This document shows positions 16,404 through 25,128 of a stretch of 64,000 nt of DNA, in pieces. The notes under the pieces were generated by a model. It was not told where the DNA came from and did not search any database. It worked only from the letters and a program-made list of their open reading frames with translations. Position 1 is the stretch's first letter, and the number at the start of each line of letters is the position of its first letter. This DNA is from Nitrospira sp. (GTDB lineage Bacteria > Nitrospirota > Nitrospiria > Nitrospirales > Nitrospiraceae), in assembly GCA_030653545.1 (NCBI GenBank), contig JAURZE010000022.1, positions 372,001-436,000 of the forward strand, written 5' to 3'. Position numbers and translations under genes: made by a program.

Positions 16404-17435
16404 CTACGATGTAAACTGCTTTGCCAGCTCACCCGGCTTGAAGACACCGCGTTCGGTAATGATGCCGGTGATTAATTCAGCCGGCGTCACGTCAAAAGCA
16501 GGATTGTAGACGGCCACGCCGGCGGGCGCGATCGGGTGGCTGCCGTGGATGGTGGTGACTTCTAGCGAGTTTCGTTGCTCGATGGGGATGTCCGCGCCGG
16601 TCTTGGTTTTGAGATCGATCGTCGAGTACGGCGCTGCGACATAGAAGGGAATACCGTGCGCCCTGGCGAGCACCGCCACGGAATAGGTGCCAATCTTATT
16701 CGCCACATCGCCGTTGGCCGCGATCCGATCGGCGCCGACGACGCAGAGCTGAATCTTCCCCTGGCGCATGAGCGATCCGGCCATGTTGTCGGTAATCAGC
16801 GTCACCGGAATCTTGTCCTGCATCAGCTCCCAGGCCGTGAGCCGGGCGCCTTGCAAGACCGGGCGCGTTTCATCCGCAATGACTTGGATCTTCTTTCCCT
16901 GCTCCCAGGCTGCGCGAATCACACCGAGCGCCGTGCCATAACCCGCCGTCGCTAGCGCTCCGGCGTTGCAATGAGTCAGGACGGTCTGACCGCTCGCGAT
17001 CAGCTCCGCGCCGTGCTTCCCCATGGCTTTGCAGAGCGCAATATCCTCATCAAGAATAGCTTGCGCCTCGGCCAGCAGTGCGGCTTTCACGGCAGGCACC
17101 GATTGCGCGCTCAAGGACGCAAGTTTCTTTTTCATGCGATCGATCGCCCAAAACAGATTGACGGCCGTCGGCCTGGTCGCCGCCAGATGCTCGCAGATCG
17201 GCACAAGCGCCTGGGCGAACGTGGGGAACTCCGTCGCGGAGACCGCCTGCGCACCCAAGGCCACACCCAACGCGGCCGTCACACCGATCGCAGGAGCCCC
17301 GCGGACTTTTAATTCACGAATCGCATCGGCCACCGCCCGATAATCCCGGCAGTCGAGAAACTCGACATGCTCGGGCAACCGACTCTGATCGAGAAGCCGC
17401 ACGAAACCATTTTTCCATTCGACGGTGGGAACCAT
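16404..17435 (-). CDS. mtnA: S-methyl-5-thioribose-1-phosphate isomerase
   Basis: Isomerises methylthioribose-1-phosphate to methylthioribulose-1-phosphate in the methionine salvage pathway. The 343 residues include the family motifs [16 protein letters not shown], the catalytic Cys in [15 protein letters not shown] and the catalytic Asp in [18 protein letters not shown]. It is related to eIF2B-alpha, but these active-site residues and the [12 protein letters not shown] stretch point to MtnA. It follows the WecA-like gene by 40 bases on the same strand and could be the last gene of the polysaccharide transcript. No other methionine-salvage gene is present. The start codon has no good SD. Confidence 0.93.
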   Translation of the reverse strand: MVPTVEWKNGFVRLLDQSRLPEHVEFLDCRDYRAVADAIRELKVRGAPAIGVTAALGVALGAQAVSATEFPTFAQALVPICEHLAATRPTAVNLFWAIDRMKKKLASLSAQSVPAVKAALLAEAQAILDEDIALCKAMGKHGAELIASGQTVLTHCNAGALATAGYGTALGVIRAAWEQGKKIQVIADETRPVLQGARLTAWELMQDKIPVTLITDNMAGSLMRQGKIQLCVVGADRIAANGDVANKIGTYSVAVLARAHGIPFYVAAPYSTIDLKTKTGADIPIEQRNSLEVTTIHGSHPIAPAGVAVYNPAFDVTPAELITGIITERGVFKPGELAKQFTS

Positions 17436-17475
17436 GGAGGGATCTTCTAGCGGGAATGGAGAGAGAGTGCAAGCC

Positions 17476-18657
17476 CTAGCGACGGCGGCCGCTCAATTCC
17501 AGGATGGTCACCATGCCGACAATAAGGCCGGCTTGCCCGAGCAACAGCACGGCCTCCTGAAGACCGGCGTGGCGGAGTGCCATGGCGGAAAGACCGAGGC
17601 AAACGGTGAGCAGGAAAATCATGGCGACACTAGCCTGCCGGGATCCCAATGCCCGTTCTAATCGATGATGCAGATGGTCCTTGCCCACATAGTCCAGCCA
17701 CTCTTTCACGGATTGCACTTTCCCGGTGACCACTCGCTCCACGGTAATATGGATCATGTCGTAGATCAGCACACCGAAGATCAGCAGTGGATTGCTGAAG
17801 GAGACCATCGGACTATGGTTGGCCCAATTCCCTTTGACCGCCAGACAGGCCAGCGTAAACCCGAGGAACGTCGACCCGCCGTCGCCAAGAAATATTTTCG
17901 CCGGCTGAGCACCCCGAAAATTGTACGGAAAGAATCCGGCACAGGCGCCGATGACGGCCATCGCCAACCATCCTACGCCGGGCTGGTCGGTTTCAAACGC
18001 CACTACCCCCATGAAGCCCGCCATGAGAATGGCGAGACCACTGGCCAAACCGTCCATGCCGTCAAAGAAGTTAAAGGCGTTCGTAATCCCGACGATCCAG
18101 AGCAGGGTTAACAGCACATTCGCCGCTTCACCTATTCCCCCTGCCCCGCCTGCCGGGAAGAGGGTGAGCACCTTGCCCGACGCGATCACGATCCCGGCCG
18201 CCACGAGCTGCGCCACGAGTTTCGATGAGGCGGGCAACTCCCGAATATCGTCGATCACTCCGACGATCAACAACAGCGACCCGGCCAACACAATCGCCGT
18301 CATCCAGTCCGGCAGGATTGAATTCATCAGCACGGATCCGACAAAACCCGCATAGACGGCGACGCCGCCGAGCCGGGGCGTCGGCTGCACATGAATCTTC
18401 CGTTCCGTCGGAATGTCGACGAGATTCCAGTGGTGACTGATCTGAACCATCACCGGCGTGAGGGCGACGCTTCCCAGAAACGCAAACAAGAGCACATAGA
18501 GCCAGCGCAGCCCCTCCAGCTGAAACAGGTCGCGTACAGCCGGCACCGCCAATGCCACCGTCCCGACTACCGCCGCCACCATCGCGGGTGTCAGCCAGCG
18601 CCAGGCGCGAGGGCTCTCGGCCATCGACAAATCGTGTTCGATTACTCGCGTCGCCAT
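17476..18657 (-). CDS. Polyprenyl-phosphate sugar-1-phosphate transferase (WecA/MraY superfamily)
   Basis: Integral membrane enzyme that transfers an N-acetylhexosamine-1-phosphate from a UDP-sugar to undecaprenyl phosphate, the first step in building a lipid-linked glycan. The 393 residues form about ten helices with the superfamily's Asp-rich loops: [24 protein letters not shown] and the histidine motif HLHHRL. This set fits WecA/TagO better than MraY, which would sit in a cell-wall cluster. The ATG at 18657 is inside the DegT gene, 16 bases before its stop, with GAGG upstream, so the two are tightly coupled. It is the likely initiating transferase of the large polysaccharide locus. The actual sugar is unknown. 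Confidence 0.9.
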   Translation of the reverse strand: MATRVIEHDLSMAESPRAWRWLTPAMVAAVVGTVALAVPAVRDLFQLEGLRWLYVLLFAFLGSVALTPVMVQISHHWNLVDIPTERKIHVQPTPRLGGVAVYAGFVGSVLMNSILPDWMTAIVLAGSLLLIVGVIDDIRELPASSKLVAQLVAAGIVIASGKVLTLFPAGGAGGIGEAANVLLTLLWIVGITNAFNFFDGMDGLASGLAILMAGFMGVVAFETDQPGVGWLAMAVIGACAGFFPYNFRGAQPAKIFLGDGGSTFLGFTLACLAVKGNWANHSPMVSFSNPLLIFGVLIYDMIHITVERVVTGKVQSVKEWLDYVGKDHLHHRLERALGSRQASVAMIFLLTVCLGLSAMALRHAGLQEAVLLLGQAGLIVGMVTILELSGRRR

Positions 18658-19727
18658 TCATCCCTCATCGCCAGAAATATCTGATCCACTTCTTCATCCG
18701 CCAACGACGGATAGAGCGGAAGAGAGAGCGCGTCGTGTTCGGCCGCCTCGCTGGCAGGAAATCCGTCGAGATCGAGATAGCGATGCAGCGACCGGAACAC
18801 CGGTTTCCGGCATTGCACGCCGGCGCGCTCCAATCGACCGATACATGCTCTCAATTCATCCGCACCTGATCCCCTCTTGGACATTCGTACAACGAACCGA
18901 TAATAGATATGCGATCGTCCGGCCGGCACCGCCGGCACCATTGCGGATGTCCCTGCCAGCGCCACGCGATATTCCCGGGCCAGACTCATACGGCGCTCCA
19001 ACAATTCCGGGAGCCGGTCCAACTGCACCAGGCCGACGGCAGCCTGCAGGTCCGTCATCTTGAGATTCGTCGCCTGGGGGATCAACGACGGCGCCCCGTC
19101 ATACTCTCGCAGCGCTCTGGCTCGCTCAAGCAACACGGAATCGTTCGAGAGCACCATCCCGCCTTCCCCCGCACACAGTAACTTGTTCGCATAGAACGAA
19201 CAGACCGTCAGCGTTCCCACGGAGCCGACCGCCCGCCCCTGCTCAGTCGCCCCCAAAGTCTGCGCGCAATCCTCAATGAGCGGTACGCCGAGACGGGCGA
19301 GCGCGGTCAAATCGGCCGGCAATCCAAACAGATGCGGCACAATGATCGCGCGAGTCTTGGAAGTGATCGCCGCCCGGGCCAGGTCGGCGTCGATCTGGAA
19401 GGTTTCCGGCTCGATATCCACCAGACGCGCCTGCGCCCCGACGCGCTGAACCGCCTGCCAGGGCGCCGCACACACATAACTCGGCAGAATCACCTCGTCG
19501 CCGGGTCCTATACCCAGGACTCGCAGCGCGACTTCCAGTGCCATCGTTCCCGAATTGACCGCGACGCCGCCGGCCAGGCCGAGGTAGGCAGCCATCCCCC
19601 GCTCGAACCGCTCGACGACCGCCCCTTGCGCGAGATGGCCGGACTGCAACACCTCGGTGACGGCACGGACCTCCAGCTGGTCGATCAACGGACGGGAGTG
19701 CGGAATCATGGTCGTACTCGTCATCAT
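18642..19727 (-). CDS. DegT/DnrJ/EryC1/StrS-family PLP aminotransferase
   Basis: Pyridoxal-phosphate enzyme of the sugar aminotransferase family, which usually converts a nucleotide-linked keto sugar into an amino sugar. The 361 residues include VNSGTMALEVAL (cofactor phosphate region), the conserved IEDCAQTLGA around 151-160 and the PLP-lysine K182 in CSFYANKLL followed by GEGGMV. The motif after the lysine matches this family well. Start ATG 19727 overlaps the PIG-L stop as ATGA. Next to a deacetylase and a WbqC-like protein, it probably helps make or modify an amino sugar of the polysaccharide. No dehydratase partner lies nearby. Confidence 0.92.
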   Translation of the reverse strand: MMTSTTMIPHSRPLIDQLEVRAVTEVLQSGHLAQGAVVERFERGMAAYLGLAGGVAVNSGTMALEVALRVLGIGPGDEVILPSYVCAAPWQAVQRVGAQARLVDIEPETFQIDADLARAAITSKTRAIIVPHLFGLPADLTALARLGVPLIEDCAQTLGATEQGRAVGSVGTLTVCSFYANKLLCAGEGGMVLSNDSVLLERARALREYDGAPSLIPQATNLKMTDLQAAVGLVQLDRLPELLERRMSLAREYRVALAGTSAMVPAVPAGRSHIYYRFVVRMSKRGSGADELRACIGRLERAGVQCRKPVFRSLHRYLDLDGFPASEAAEHDALSLPLYPSLADEEVDQIFLAMRDEWRRE

Positions 19728-20368
19728 GTTCCAATATTAATAAACAATCGCAAGGGAAGAAACCCTTCTGCGTTTTTCACCCGACCCTGAATCCCGCGAA
19801 AATGCGCCGAGGATCGGATCACGTCCACGATACTCAGGGCTTCAATGTTCGTCTTCCTGACTTGCGATGCATGGGCCTCGATGGCCGCAATCTTTTCGTC
19901 GAGCACTTGATCGATATCGACAAACACGGTCGGCGCAAAGTTTTGCGTCGTCGGACCTTCGTAGAACAAGACATTCTTCGTGTAACGCGTCGCCGAAATC
20001 GCCGCCATGGCCAGATGACGGTGGTCCTGGTGCGTGTCGTCGTGATAATGCACAAAGATAAAATGGGGATCGACTTCCTTGACGACCGCTTCAATCGACT
20101 GGATCAGCTCACGTCCCATCGGCACGGCGGTATCCTGATAGCCGCCCCAAAAAATCCGCTCGGCACAGAGCTGCTTGGCCGCCTGCTCCTGCTCGAACTT
20201 CCGAAGTTCACCGGCGCCGCCCTGCTCCCCCTCCGTCATCACCATCAAAAACACCCGATGTCCATTTTGCGCATACTTGACCAGCGCCCCGCCGCAGCCG
20301 GCTTCGATGTCGTCCGGATGAGCCCCGATCGCCAGAATCCGCATCGCTTCTGTGCCGTCGAATGTCAT
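19724..20368 (-). CDS. PIG-L family N-deacetylase
   Basis: Zinc-dependent hydrolase of the LmbE/PIG-L family, which removes N-acetyl groups from GlcNAc-containing substrates such as GlcNAc-inositol or antibiotic sugars. The 214 residues carry the zinc motif AHPDD (16-20) and the second ligand region HYHDDTHQDHR near 106-116. The ATG at 20368 follows GAGGAGG at good spacing; a later in-frame ATG at codon 9 would also work. Between WbqC-like and DegT genes on one strand, it is a likely sugar or lipid-linked-sugar deacetylase for the locus. The precise substrate cannot be read from sequence. Confidence 0.92.
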   Translation of the reverse strand: MTFDGTEAMRILAIGAHPDDIEAGCGGALVKYAQNGHRVFLMVMTEGEQGGAGELRKFEQEQAAKQLCAERIFWGGYQDTAVPMGRELIQSIEAVVKEVDPHFIFVHYHDDTHQDHRHLAMAAISATRYTKNVLFYEGPTTQNFAPTVFVDIDQVLDEKIAAIEAHASQVRKTNIEALSIVDVIRSSAHFRGIQGRVKNAEGFLPLRLFINIGT

Positions 20369-20381
20369 ACCTGCCTCCTCG

Positions 20382-21098
20382 TCATGATCGCGCTGACACG
20401 GTCGCCCGGACCGGTCGAACCCGGCGACTGCGCAGTTGCTTCAATGCCTCAGGCCCCACGCATAGCAAGAGATCGATGGCCGATAGATTCGGCTCAAATG
20501 GCCCGTACATCTGCCCGTACTCGGGATGGAGAAACTCCTGAATTTCCAACTCCACCCCGCTCGCCTCAAACCGCGACTGATCCATATACCCTTCCGCCCC
20601 GGGCCCCGCGAGATACTGTGTCGCGCCGACCGCCCGACAGAGATCGACGAGGCGGTCGGTCGGCTCTTCGCGCGCGGCCATGTCAGATGCACAGCGCAAG
20701 GGGGTCGTGATGCCATAGGCCTCTAGCAGCCAGCGGATCACCGCCAGATTCAGCTCGGATAGCTTCGTCCAGGGTTCGGCATAGATCGCCCGCAACTCCG
20801 GCAGATACCGGTCGCGGAACGGCGACCGCGCGTAGTGCATCCCCAGCGCCCGCAGATGTTGATCGCGCCAGGCCGCCGTCGGGTTGATCGTCACCTCCTG
20901 CACGCGTTGACCGAAATGATGCAGCACCGGCACCGTCAGCCATTGCCACCCGTCCGCCGTTCTGATCCGGTTCCGATTCTGCCATTCATTCTTCTTGAAC
21001 TGGACCGTGTCCAACACGATAAACAGATCGGCTCGATCGATCTTGTCGAGATAGCCCAGCCACGGCAGAAACTGCGGTTGATGAATCGTGACGCGCAT
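20382..21098 (-). CDS. WbqC-like family protein
   Basis: A 238-residue member of the WbqC-like family, known from O-antigen and other surface-glycan loci; its biochemical activity was not settled as far as I know. Landmarks are the N-terminal IHQPQFLPWLGYLDKI, DLFIVLDTVQFKKNEWQNRN, the Trp-rich WQWLTVPV and the closing HPEYGQMYG. All are well kept, so the protein should be active. It starts three bases after the PHP gene stop and precedes PIG-L by 13 bases. The neighbourhood suggests a role in making an amino sugar or its acyl/formyl derivative. Confidence 0.88.
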   Translation of the reverse strand: MRVTIHQPQFLPWLGYLDKIDRADLFIVLDTVQFKKNEWQNRNRIRTADGWQWLTVPVLHHFGQRVQEVTINPTAAWRDQHLRALGMHYARSPFRDRYLPELRAIYAEPWTKLSELNLAVIRWLLEAYGITTPLRCASDMAAREEPTDRLVDLCRAVGATQYLAGPGAEGYMDQSRFEASGVELEIQEFLHPEYGQMYGPFEPNLSAIDLLLCVGPEALKQLRSRRVRPVRATVSARS

Positions 21099-21101
21099 GG
21101 G

Positions 21102-22718
21102 CTACCCGCGTTCCTTCGTTTGAACATCCACATAGACGGGATTGGTCAACACCTCGCCGCTCCGACCCACCACTTCCAGACGGTAGTATGCCCCACCCGC
21201 TGATACCGCTTGTCCATCCGCCACTCGATACGCCACCGGGGTCTCGGCATTCGTCATATCGATCACTTCTCCCGAACGGATGAGACGGATCATGACCGGG
21301 TGAGGCTTGCCGTCGCGCGCTGAAAGCCGGACCGTCGCGACCGCATGCGAGCCGGACGGCAGAGCCAGATGCTCTCCGACGCTAACGGTTGGCTGATCGC
21401 AGTCACAACCAAGGCTGAATTCGTCCAATGTCAGCATCACCCGCTGATCTCCTTCGGCGGCCGCATAGGCATGGCCGGACCGGATCGCGGACAACAGGCC
21501 GGCAACCGACCGTTCCTTCGCAAAGACCGTCGTCACGACACGGTCGAGGTCCTTTCCTTTATCAGCCAACCCGTGAAAGGCAATCTCGCCGATCATCGTG
21601 GGCACGGCAGACTGTGCTCTTCCCCTGTGCGACTGAATCACCTGATCCCAGAGCCCGCCGGCAGCCGTCACGGTCCTCGTATCCTGATAGAGTCCGCCGA
21701 ATCCGGCATACCCGCTGGTCAACGCCAGCGCTTCAGGATGAGCATCGGTCCTCACCGTCACCGTCCCTAACGGACCAAAGGCATGCGTCTGTAGGTCGCG
21801 CGCCTCCGTCATCGACCAGAGCGCGACCGCGCCGCGTTGATTCGCGGCATCGAGCAAGGCTTGATAGGGTCGATACCCCAGCTGCGACTCGTAGGAGCTG
21901 AAGGGAGGCGTTCCGATCGGCCAGGCATTTACGAACGTGGCCACGGCCAACACAAGGCAGCAGGCGGCGCCCATTCGACGCGCCGCACTGACCGGCTCGC
22001 GCCAGCCATCCGCCAGGGGACGGCGAGGCGTCCATAAGAACAGCGCGGGAATGACCAAGAGCAGAGGCGCGGCATTCGCGAGGCTGGCCGCCTCGACCGT
22101 CAAGGACGCCGGATTGCCACGTGCCGGGAGCGCCCGATAGTCCTCCGCCCTCGTCAGCCCCAACACCAGGAGATTGCGCTGCGCGTCGTGCATCGTCAGA
22201 TCCCCACGCCAGAGGGAGCCGGTCCAATAGTAGTAGGGAGCGACCTCGACTCCCGGCACAATCACTAGCTGCGGGTGGCGCGCTTGCACCGATTGGATTT
22301 CTTCGAGATAGCGCTCGACACCATAAGAGAGAACCGAGGGATACCTGACCGTCTTTTTCAGCAGTCCCGGAAGTGGCTGGAGGCCATACTCGTACTCCAG
22401 AGAGAAATTGTCGGAGAGTACGATCCCATCTAGGCCCTGTTGCTCAGCCCGGGCCGCCAACGCCTCCAGGCTCAAGGTCCCGGTACTGGCCGTGCTATGG
22501 ACATGGATGGCGACACGAAGGGGCACCCGCTGCTCCGCGGCCGACACAATCGGCAACCAGACCAGCCCCGACAGCGTGAGACCAATCCAGGCAGCACCCA
22601 CAGGATGCTCAAAAAGACCGCCCAGCAAGGCCGCAGCAAGCGAAGAGGCGAGGCGTACGCAGCAGTACGTTGAGCCTCTGAGTGAAGCGAGAACGCCGCT
22701 GGCGGACTTTTTCAGCAT
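21102..22718 (-). CDS. PHP-domain hydrolase with internal membrane helices
   Basis: A metal-dependent PHP-superfamily protein: the first metal motif HVHST is at residues 72-76 (H72 and H74), then the DGIVLSDNFSLEYEYG stretch and GVEVAPYYYW. A region of two hydrophobic helices (about 218-235 and 245-265) then interrupts the fold before the second half (ALWSMTEARD, GEIAFHGLAD), so the enzyme seems membrane-held with its catalytic face outside, given the preceding hydrophobic N-terminus. Codons 1-39 are encoded by the 122-bp repeat at 22601-22722. The original start may be the GTG at 22601, which would leave a normal signal peptide ending at VSAA. Substrate unknown; WbqC-like, PIG-L and DegT follow. 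Confidence 0.75.
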   Translation of the reverse strand: MLKKSASGVLASLRGSTYCCVRLASSLAAALLGGLFEHPVGAAWIGLTLSGLVWLPIVSAAEQRVPLRVAIHVHSTASTGTLSLEALAARAEQQGLDGIVLSDNFSLEYEYGLQPLPGLLKKTVRYPSVLSYGVERYLEEIQSVQARHPQLVIVPGVEVAPYYYWTGSLWRGDLTMHDAQRNLLVLGLTRAEDYRALPARGNPASLTVEAASLANAAPLLLVIPALFLWTPRRPLADGWREPVSAARRMGAACCLVLAVATFVNAWPIGTPPFSSYESQLGYRPYQALLDAANQRGAVALWSMTEARDLQTHAFGPLGTVTVRTDAHPEALALTSGYAGFGGLYQDTRTVTAAGGLWDQVIQSHRGRAQSAVPTMIGEIAFHGLADKGKDLDRVVTTVFAKERSVAGLLSAIRSGHAYAAAEGDQRVMLTLDEFSLGCDCDQPTVSVGEHLALPSGSHAVATVRLSARDGKPHPVMIRLIRSGEVIDMTNAETPVAYRVADGQAVSAGGAYYRLEVVGRSGEVLTNPVYVDVQTKERG

Positions 22719-22722
22719 CCTG
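22601..22722. repeat. 122-bp palindromic element with terminal inverted repeats
   Basis: The ends are imperfect inverted repeats of about 26 bp: the left end reads CAGGATGCTCAAAAAGACCG, the right end (reverse complement) CAGGATGCTGAAAAAGTCCG, and both continue with CC(C)AGC. The middle contains GTAC-GCAGCA-GTAC at the apex, so either strand can fold into one long imperfect hairpin. It sits between a GT4 gene and the PHP gene. It supplies the last codons and stop of the first and, in frame, the first 39 codons of the second. No transposase and no clear target duplication are seen. It looks like a MITE- or REP-type non-autonomous repeat; no second copy lies in this window. Confidence 0.75.
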
Positions 22723-23896
22723 CTAACGCTTCCTGGTAGACCGACTCCACAGCATCCACCATGGCCTTCACTCCAAATTCCTGTCCAATCGTGCGCGACG
22801 CGTTCCGACCGAGCCTCTCGGCCAACTGAGGGTCAGCCAGAATGCGGCGCAACGCCTCGCTCAGCCCCCGTCCATCCCCCGCCTCAACCAGCAATCCGTT
22901 CTCTTCGTGGCGTACAATCGCAGGAATCCCGCCCACTCGACTGGCGACAACCGGCAGGCCCGCCGCCATGGCTTCAATCAACGCGCGCCCCATGCCCTCG
23001 TTCAATGAGGGAAATACAAAGCAGTCCATCCCGGCCAGGCACTGCTCGATATCGTCTCGATGCCCGACTAAATGAATACGATCACGGAGGCCCAACGAAT
23101 CCGCTTGAGCGAGCAAGGCGTCATGCTGCCCGCCACTACCCACGATCACCATCTGGAGCTTCGGAAACTCGTCCTTGAGGTAGCCCACGGCTTCGACCAG
23201 GACCCGGTGGCCCTTAATATCCGTTAACCAGCCGATCGATCCGACGATCGTCGCATCAGTGGAACAGTTGAAATCCTGGGGAATCCGCCGGCCTTCAACT
23301 CGCGCGCGGCGAAACCGCTCGACATCGATGCCGCTGGGAATTACGGCAAACCGATCGGCATGGCCGACCGCTCTCGCAAGATGGTCGTCCCGCTCTGCGC
23401 TCGTCAACGCCACCAGCCTGCTCGTCACGCGACACAGAATGCGCTCGACCTGCAAGAAGATCCGGGATTTCCAGGCGCCGAAGTGTCCGTAAAACACATG
23501 TCCGTGCGGCGTATGCACGACCACCGGAACCCGCGCAAACCAGGCGGCCACTCGACCGACGACACCGGCTTTCGACGTGTGGGTATGGACAATCGCCGGA
23601 CGTTTCGCCCGCAGGATACCGACCACTGTCCATAACGCACAGAGATCCATCCAGGGGCTGATCTGGCGAACGAGCGACGGCACGATGACGCAGGAGATTC
23701 CCTCCTTCTCCAGGCGACGACACAGTTCCTCTGTCGCCGCCATGCCGCCCTGCGCATCCCACGATCCGGGATGACCGGCGATCACCACCGGCTCATACTG
23801 CGTCCGGTCATGCCCTAACACAGTCAACATGGTGTTTTGCGCCGAGCCTCCCCGATCGAGCCTGGTAATAATGTGAATGACCGTGCGCGCTTCCAT
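22712..23896 (-). CDS. Glycosyltransferase family 4
   Basis: A retaining GT-B glycosyltransferase of about 394 residues. The N-terminal domain has HIITRLDRGGSAQNT (a GT4 acceptor-side motif) and VHTPHGHVFYG; the C-terminal donor domain has GSIGWLTDIKGH, then SLNEGMGRALIEAMAAGLPV with the EX7E-type glutamate pair. The preferred ATG is at 23896, just after the upstream GT4 stop (23905); the frame is open to 23962. The last codons and the TGA stop lie inside the palindromic repeat. Donor and acceptor sugars are unknown; it belongs to the exopolysaccharide set. Confidence 0.87.
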   Translation of the reverse strand: MEARTVIHIITRLDRGGSAQNTMLTVLGHDRTQYEPVVIAGHPGSWDAQGGMAATEELCRRLEKEGISCVIVPSLVRQISPWMDLCALWTVVGILRAKRPAIVHTHTSKAGVVGRVAAWFARVPVVVHTPHGHVFYGHFGAWKSRIFLQVERILCRVTSRLVALTSAERDDHLARAVGHADRFAVIPSGIDVERFRRARVEGRRIPQDFNCSTDATIVGSIGWLTDIKGHRVLVEAVGYLKDEFPKLQMVIVGSGGQHDALLAQADSLGLRDRIHLVGHRDDIEQCLAGMDCFVFPSLNEGMGRALIEAMAAGLPVVASRVGGIPAIVRHEENGLLVEAGDGRGLSEALRRILADPQLAERLGRNASRTIGQEFGVKAMVDAVESVYQEALAGC

Positions 23897-23904
23897 AGAG
23901 GTCT

Positions 23905-25128
23905 TTAGGCCGCCTTTCGTTCCGACGCCGGTTGTGCTGAAAGCCGGATCAGATCCGCACAATGCTGCACCCAGTTGTACCGGGACTCCACCAGACTGCG
24001 CCCTTTCCTCGACAACCGCTCCCGCTCTACTGGCTCCTCAATACGGCTGAGGACTCGCCCCAGCGCGTCGGCATAGGAACGACTATCCGTCCCGTTTGAA
24101 ATCAAAATGGGGTCGATCTGCCGCAACACTTCGGGAATCGCGCCGACCGGCGTGCCCACGACCGGCGTGCCACAGGCCAGCGCTTCCACCGTCACCAGCC
24201 CGAACCCTTCGAGTTGAGCGGTCGGCATCAAAACCAGATCGGCGGCCTGGTAATACGACACTAACTGCTCCTCCGGAATAAACCCGACCAGCCGAACGAT
24301 CTGCTCCAATCGTCGCTCCCTGATACCGGCCTCCAAACGGGCCCTGAGCGGTCCTTCGCCTCCGATCACCAACAGACAGCGCTGACCGGCGTGCTCCAGG
24401 GAAGCGACGGCTTCCAGCAGCATCTCCAACCCCATCCGCGGAACCAGATTGCGGACAGTGAAGAGAATCGTCCGATCCTCCGGCAACCCCAACGTTCGGC
24501 GCAGCTCTCGTCGAGTGCCAACCGGACGAAAGACGGCAGGATCCGCCGCTCCCGGCACCAGGACTATCCGCTCGGGCGCGATCCCATGCGTCGCCATCAC
24601 CCGCTGCCGCATGAACTCACTCAGGACGACAATCCGATGACACCGCCACATCACCAACCACTCGATACCTCGGCGCGCCAGGACATTCACATGGCGACGC
24701 AGTTTCGACCACGGCGAGGTGGCTGCCACGGCGCGCGTGAGATACTCCTCGTGTGCCAGAGAATGGCAGACATAGAGCCACTCGGCCGCCGCACTCCGCC
24801 TGAGATAGAGAGGACCAAGCCCCGAGAGGGCTTGATGGATAATCGCCAGGTCATAGGGAACTTTCCGGGTCAGACGATCGAACAACTGCATCGCCCCCTG
24901 TACAGTCGATCGCACAAAGCTCCACTCATTCTTCCTCGATACAGGAAACCGCCACTCCTTCGCGCCGCCGATCGCGACCTCCATCGACACAGCCTCATCC
25001 GCGGCCCGCGTAAGGAGATCCACCTGATGCCCCGCTGCGACAAGACCGACAGCCTGCTGCCGCAAAACCCGCTCCGCTCCGCCGATGACCCGTTCGGCCG
25101 AGACTTCCGCTAAAAGCACAACCTTCAC
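23905..25128 (-). CDS. Glycosyltransferase family 4
   Basis: A 407-residue GT-B enzyme with the N-terminal glycine-rich loop IGGAERVLRQQAVGL, VCHSLAHEEY, and the donor domain motif TAQLEGFGLVTVEALACGTPV. The start is GTG at 25128, which overlaps the asnB stop as GTGA, so it is translationally coupled to asnB. It probably adds a sugar to the lipid-linked repeat unit on the cytoplasmic face. Substrates cannot be predicted from sequence. Confidence 0.88.
   Translation of the reverse strand: MKVVLLAEVSAERVIGGAERVLRQQAVGLVAAGHQVDLLTRAADEAVSMEVAIGGAKEWRFPVSRKNEWSFVRSTVQGAMQLFDRLTRKVPYDLAIIHQALSGLGPLYLRRSAAAEWLYVCHSLAHEEYLTRAVAATSPWSKLRRHVNVLARRGIEWLVMWRCHRIVVLSEFMRQRVMATHGIAPERIVLVPGAADPAVFRPVGTRRELRRTLGLPEDRTILFTVRNLVPRMGLEMLLEAVASLEHAGQRCLLVIGGEGPLRARLEAGIRERRLEQIVRLVGFIPEEQLVSYYQAADLVLMPTAQLEGFGLVTVEALACGTPVVGTPVGAIPEVLRQIDPILISNGTDSRSYADALGRVLSRIEEPVERERLSRKGRSLVESRYNWVQHCADLIRLSAQPASERKAA

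Noticed and set aside
16404-17435. mtnA as part of SAM recycling for the nearby methyltransferases
   Set aside because: MtnA recycles methylthioadenosine, the product of polyamine-type reactions, not the S-adenosylhomocysteine that methyltransferases release, so the link is not supported.
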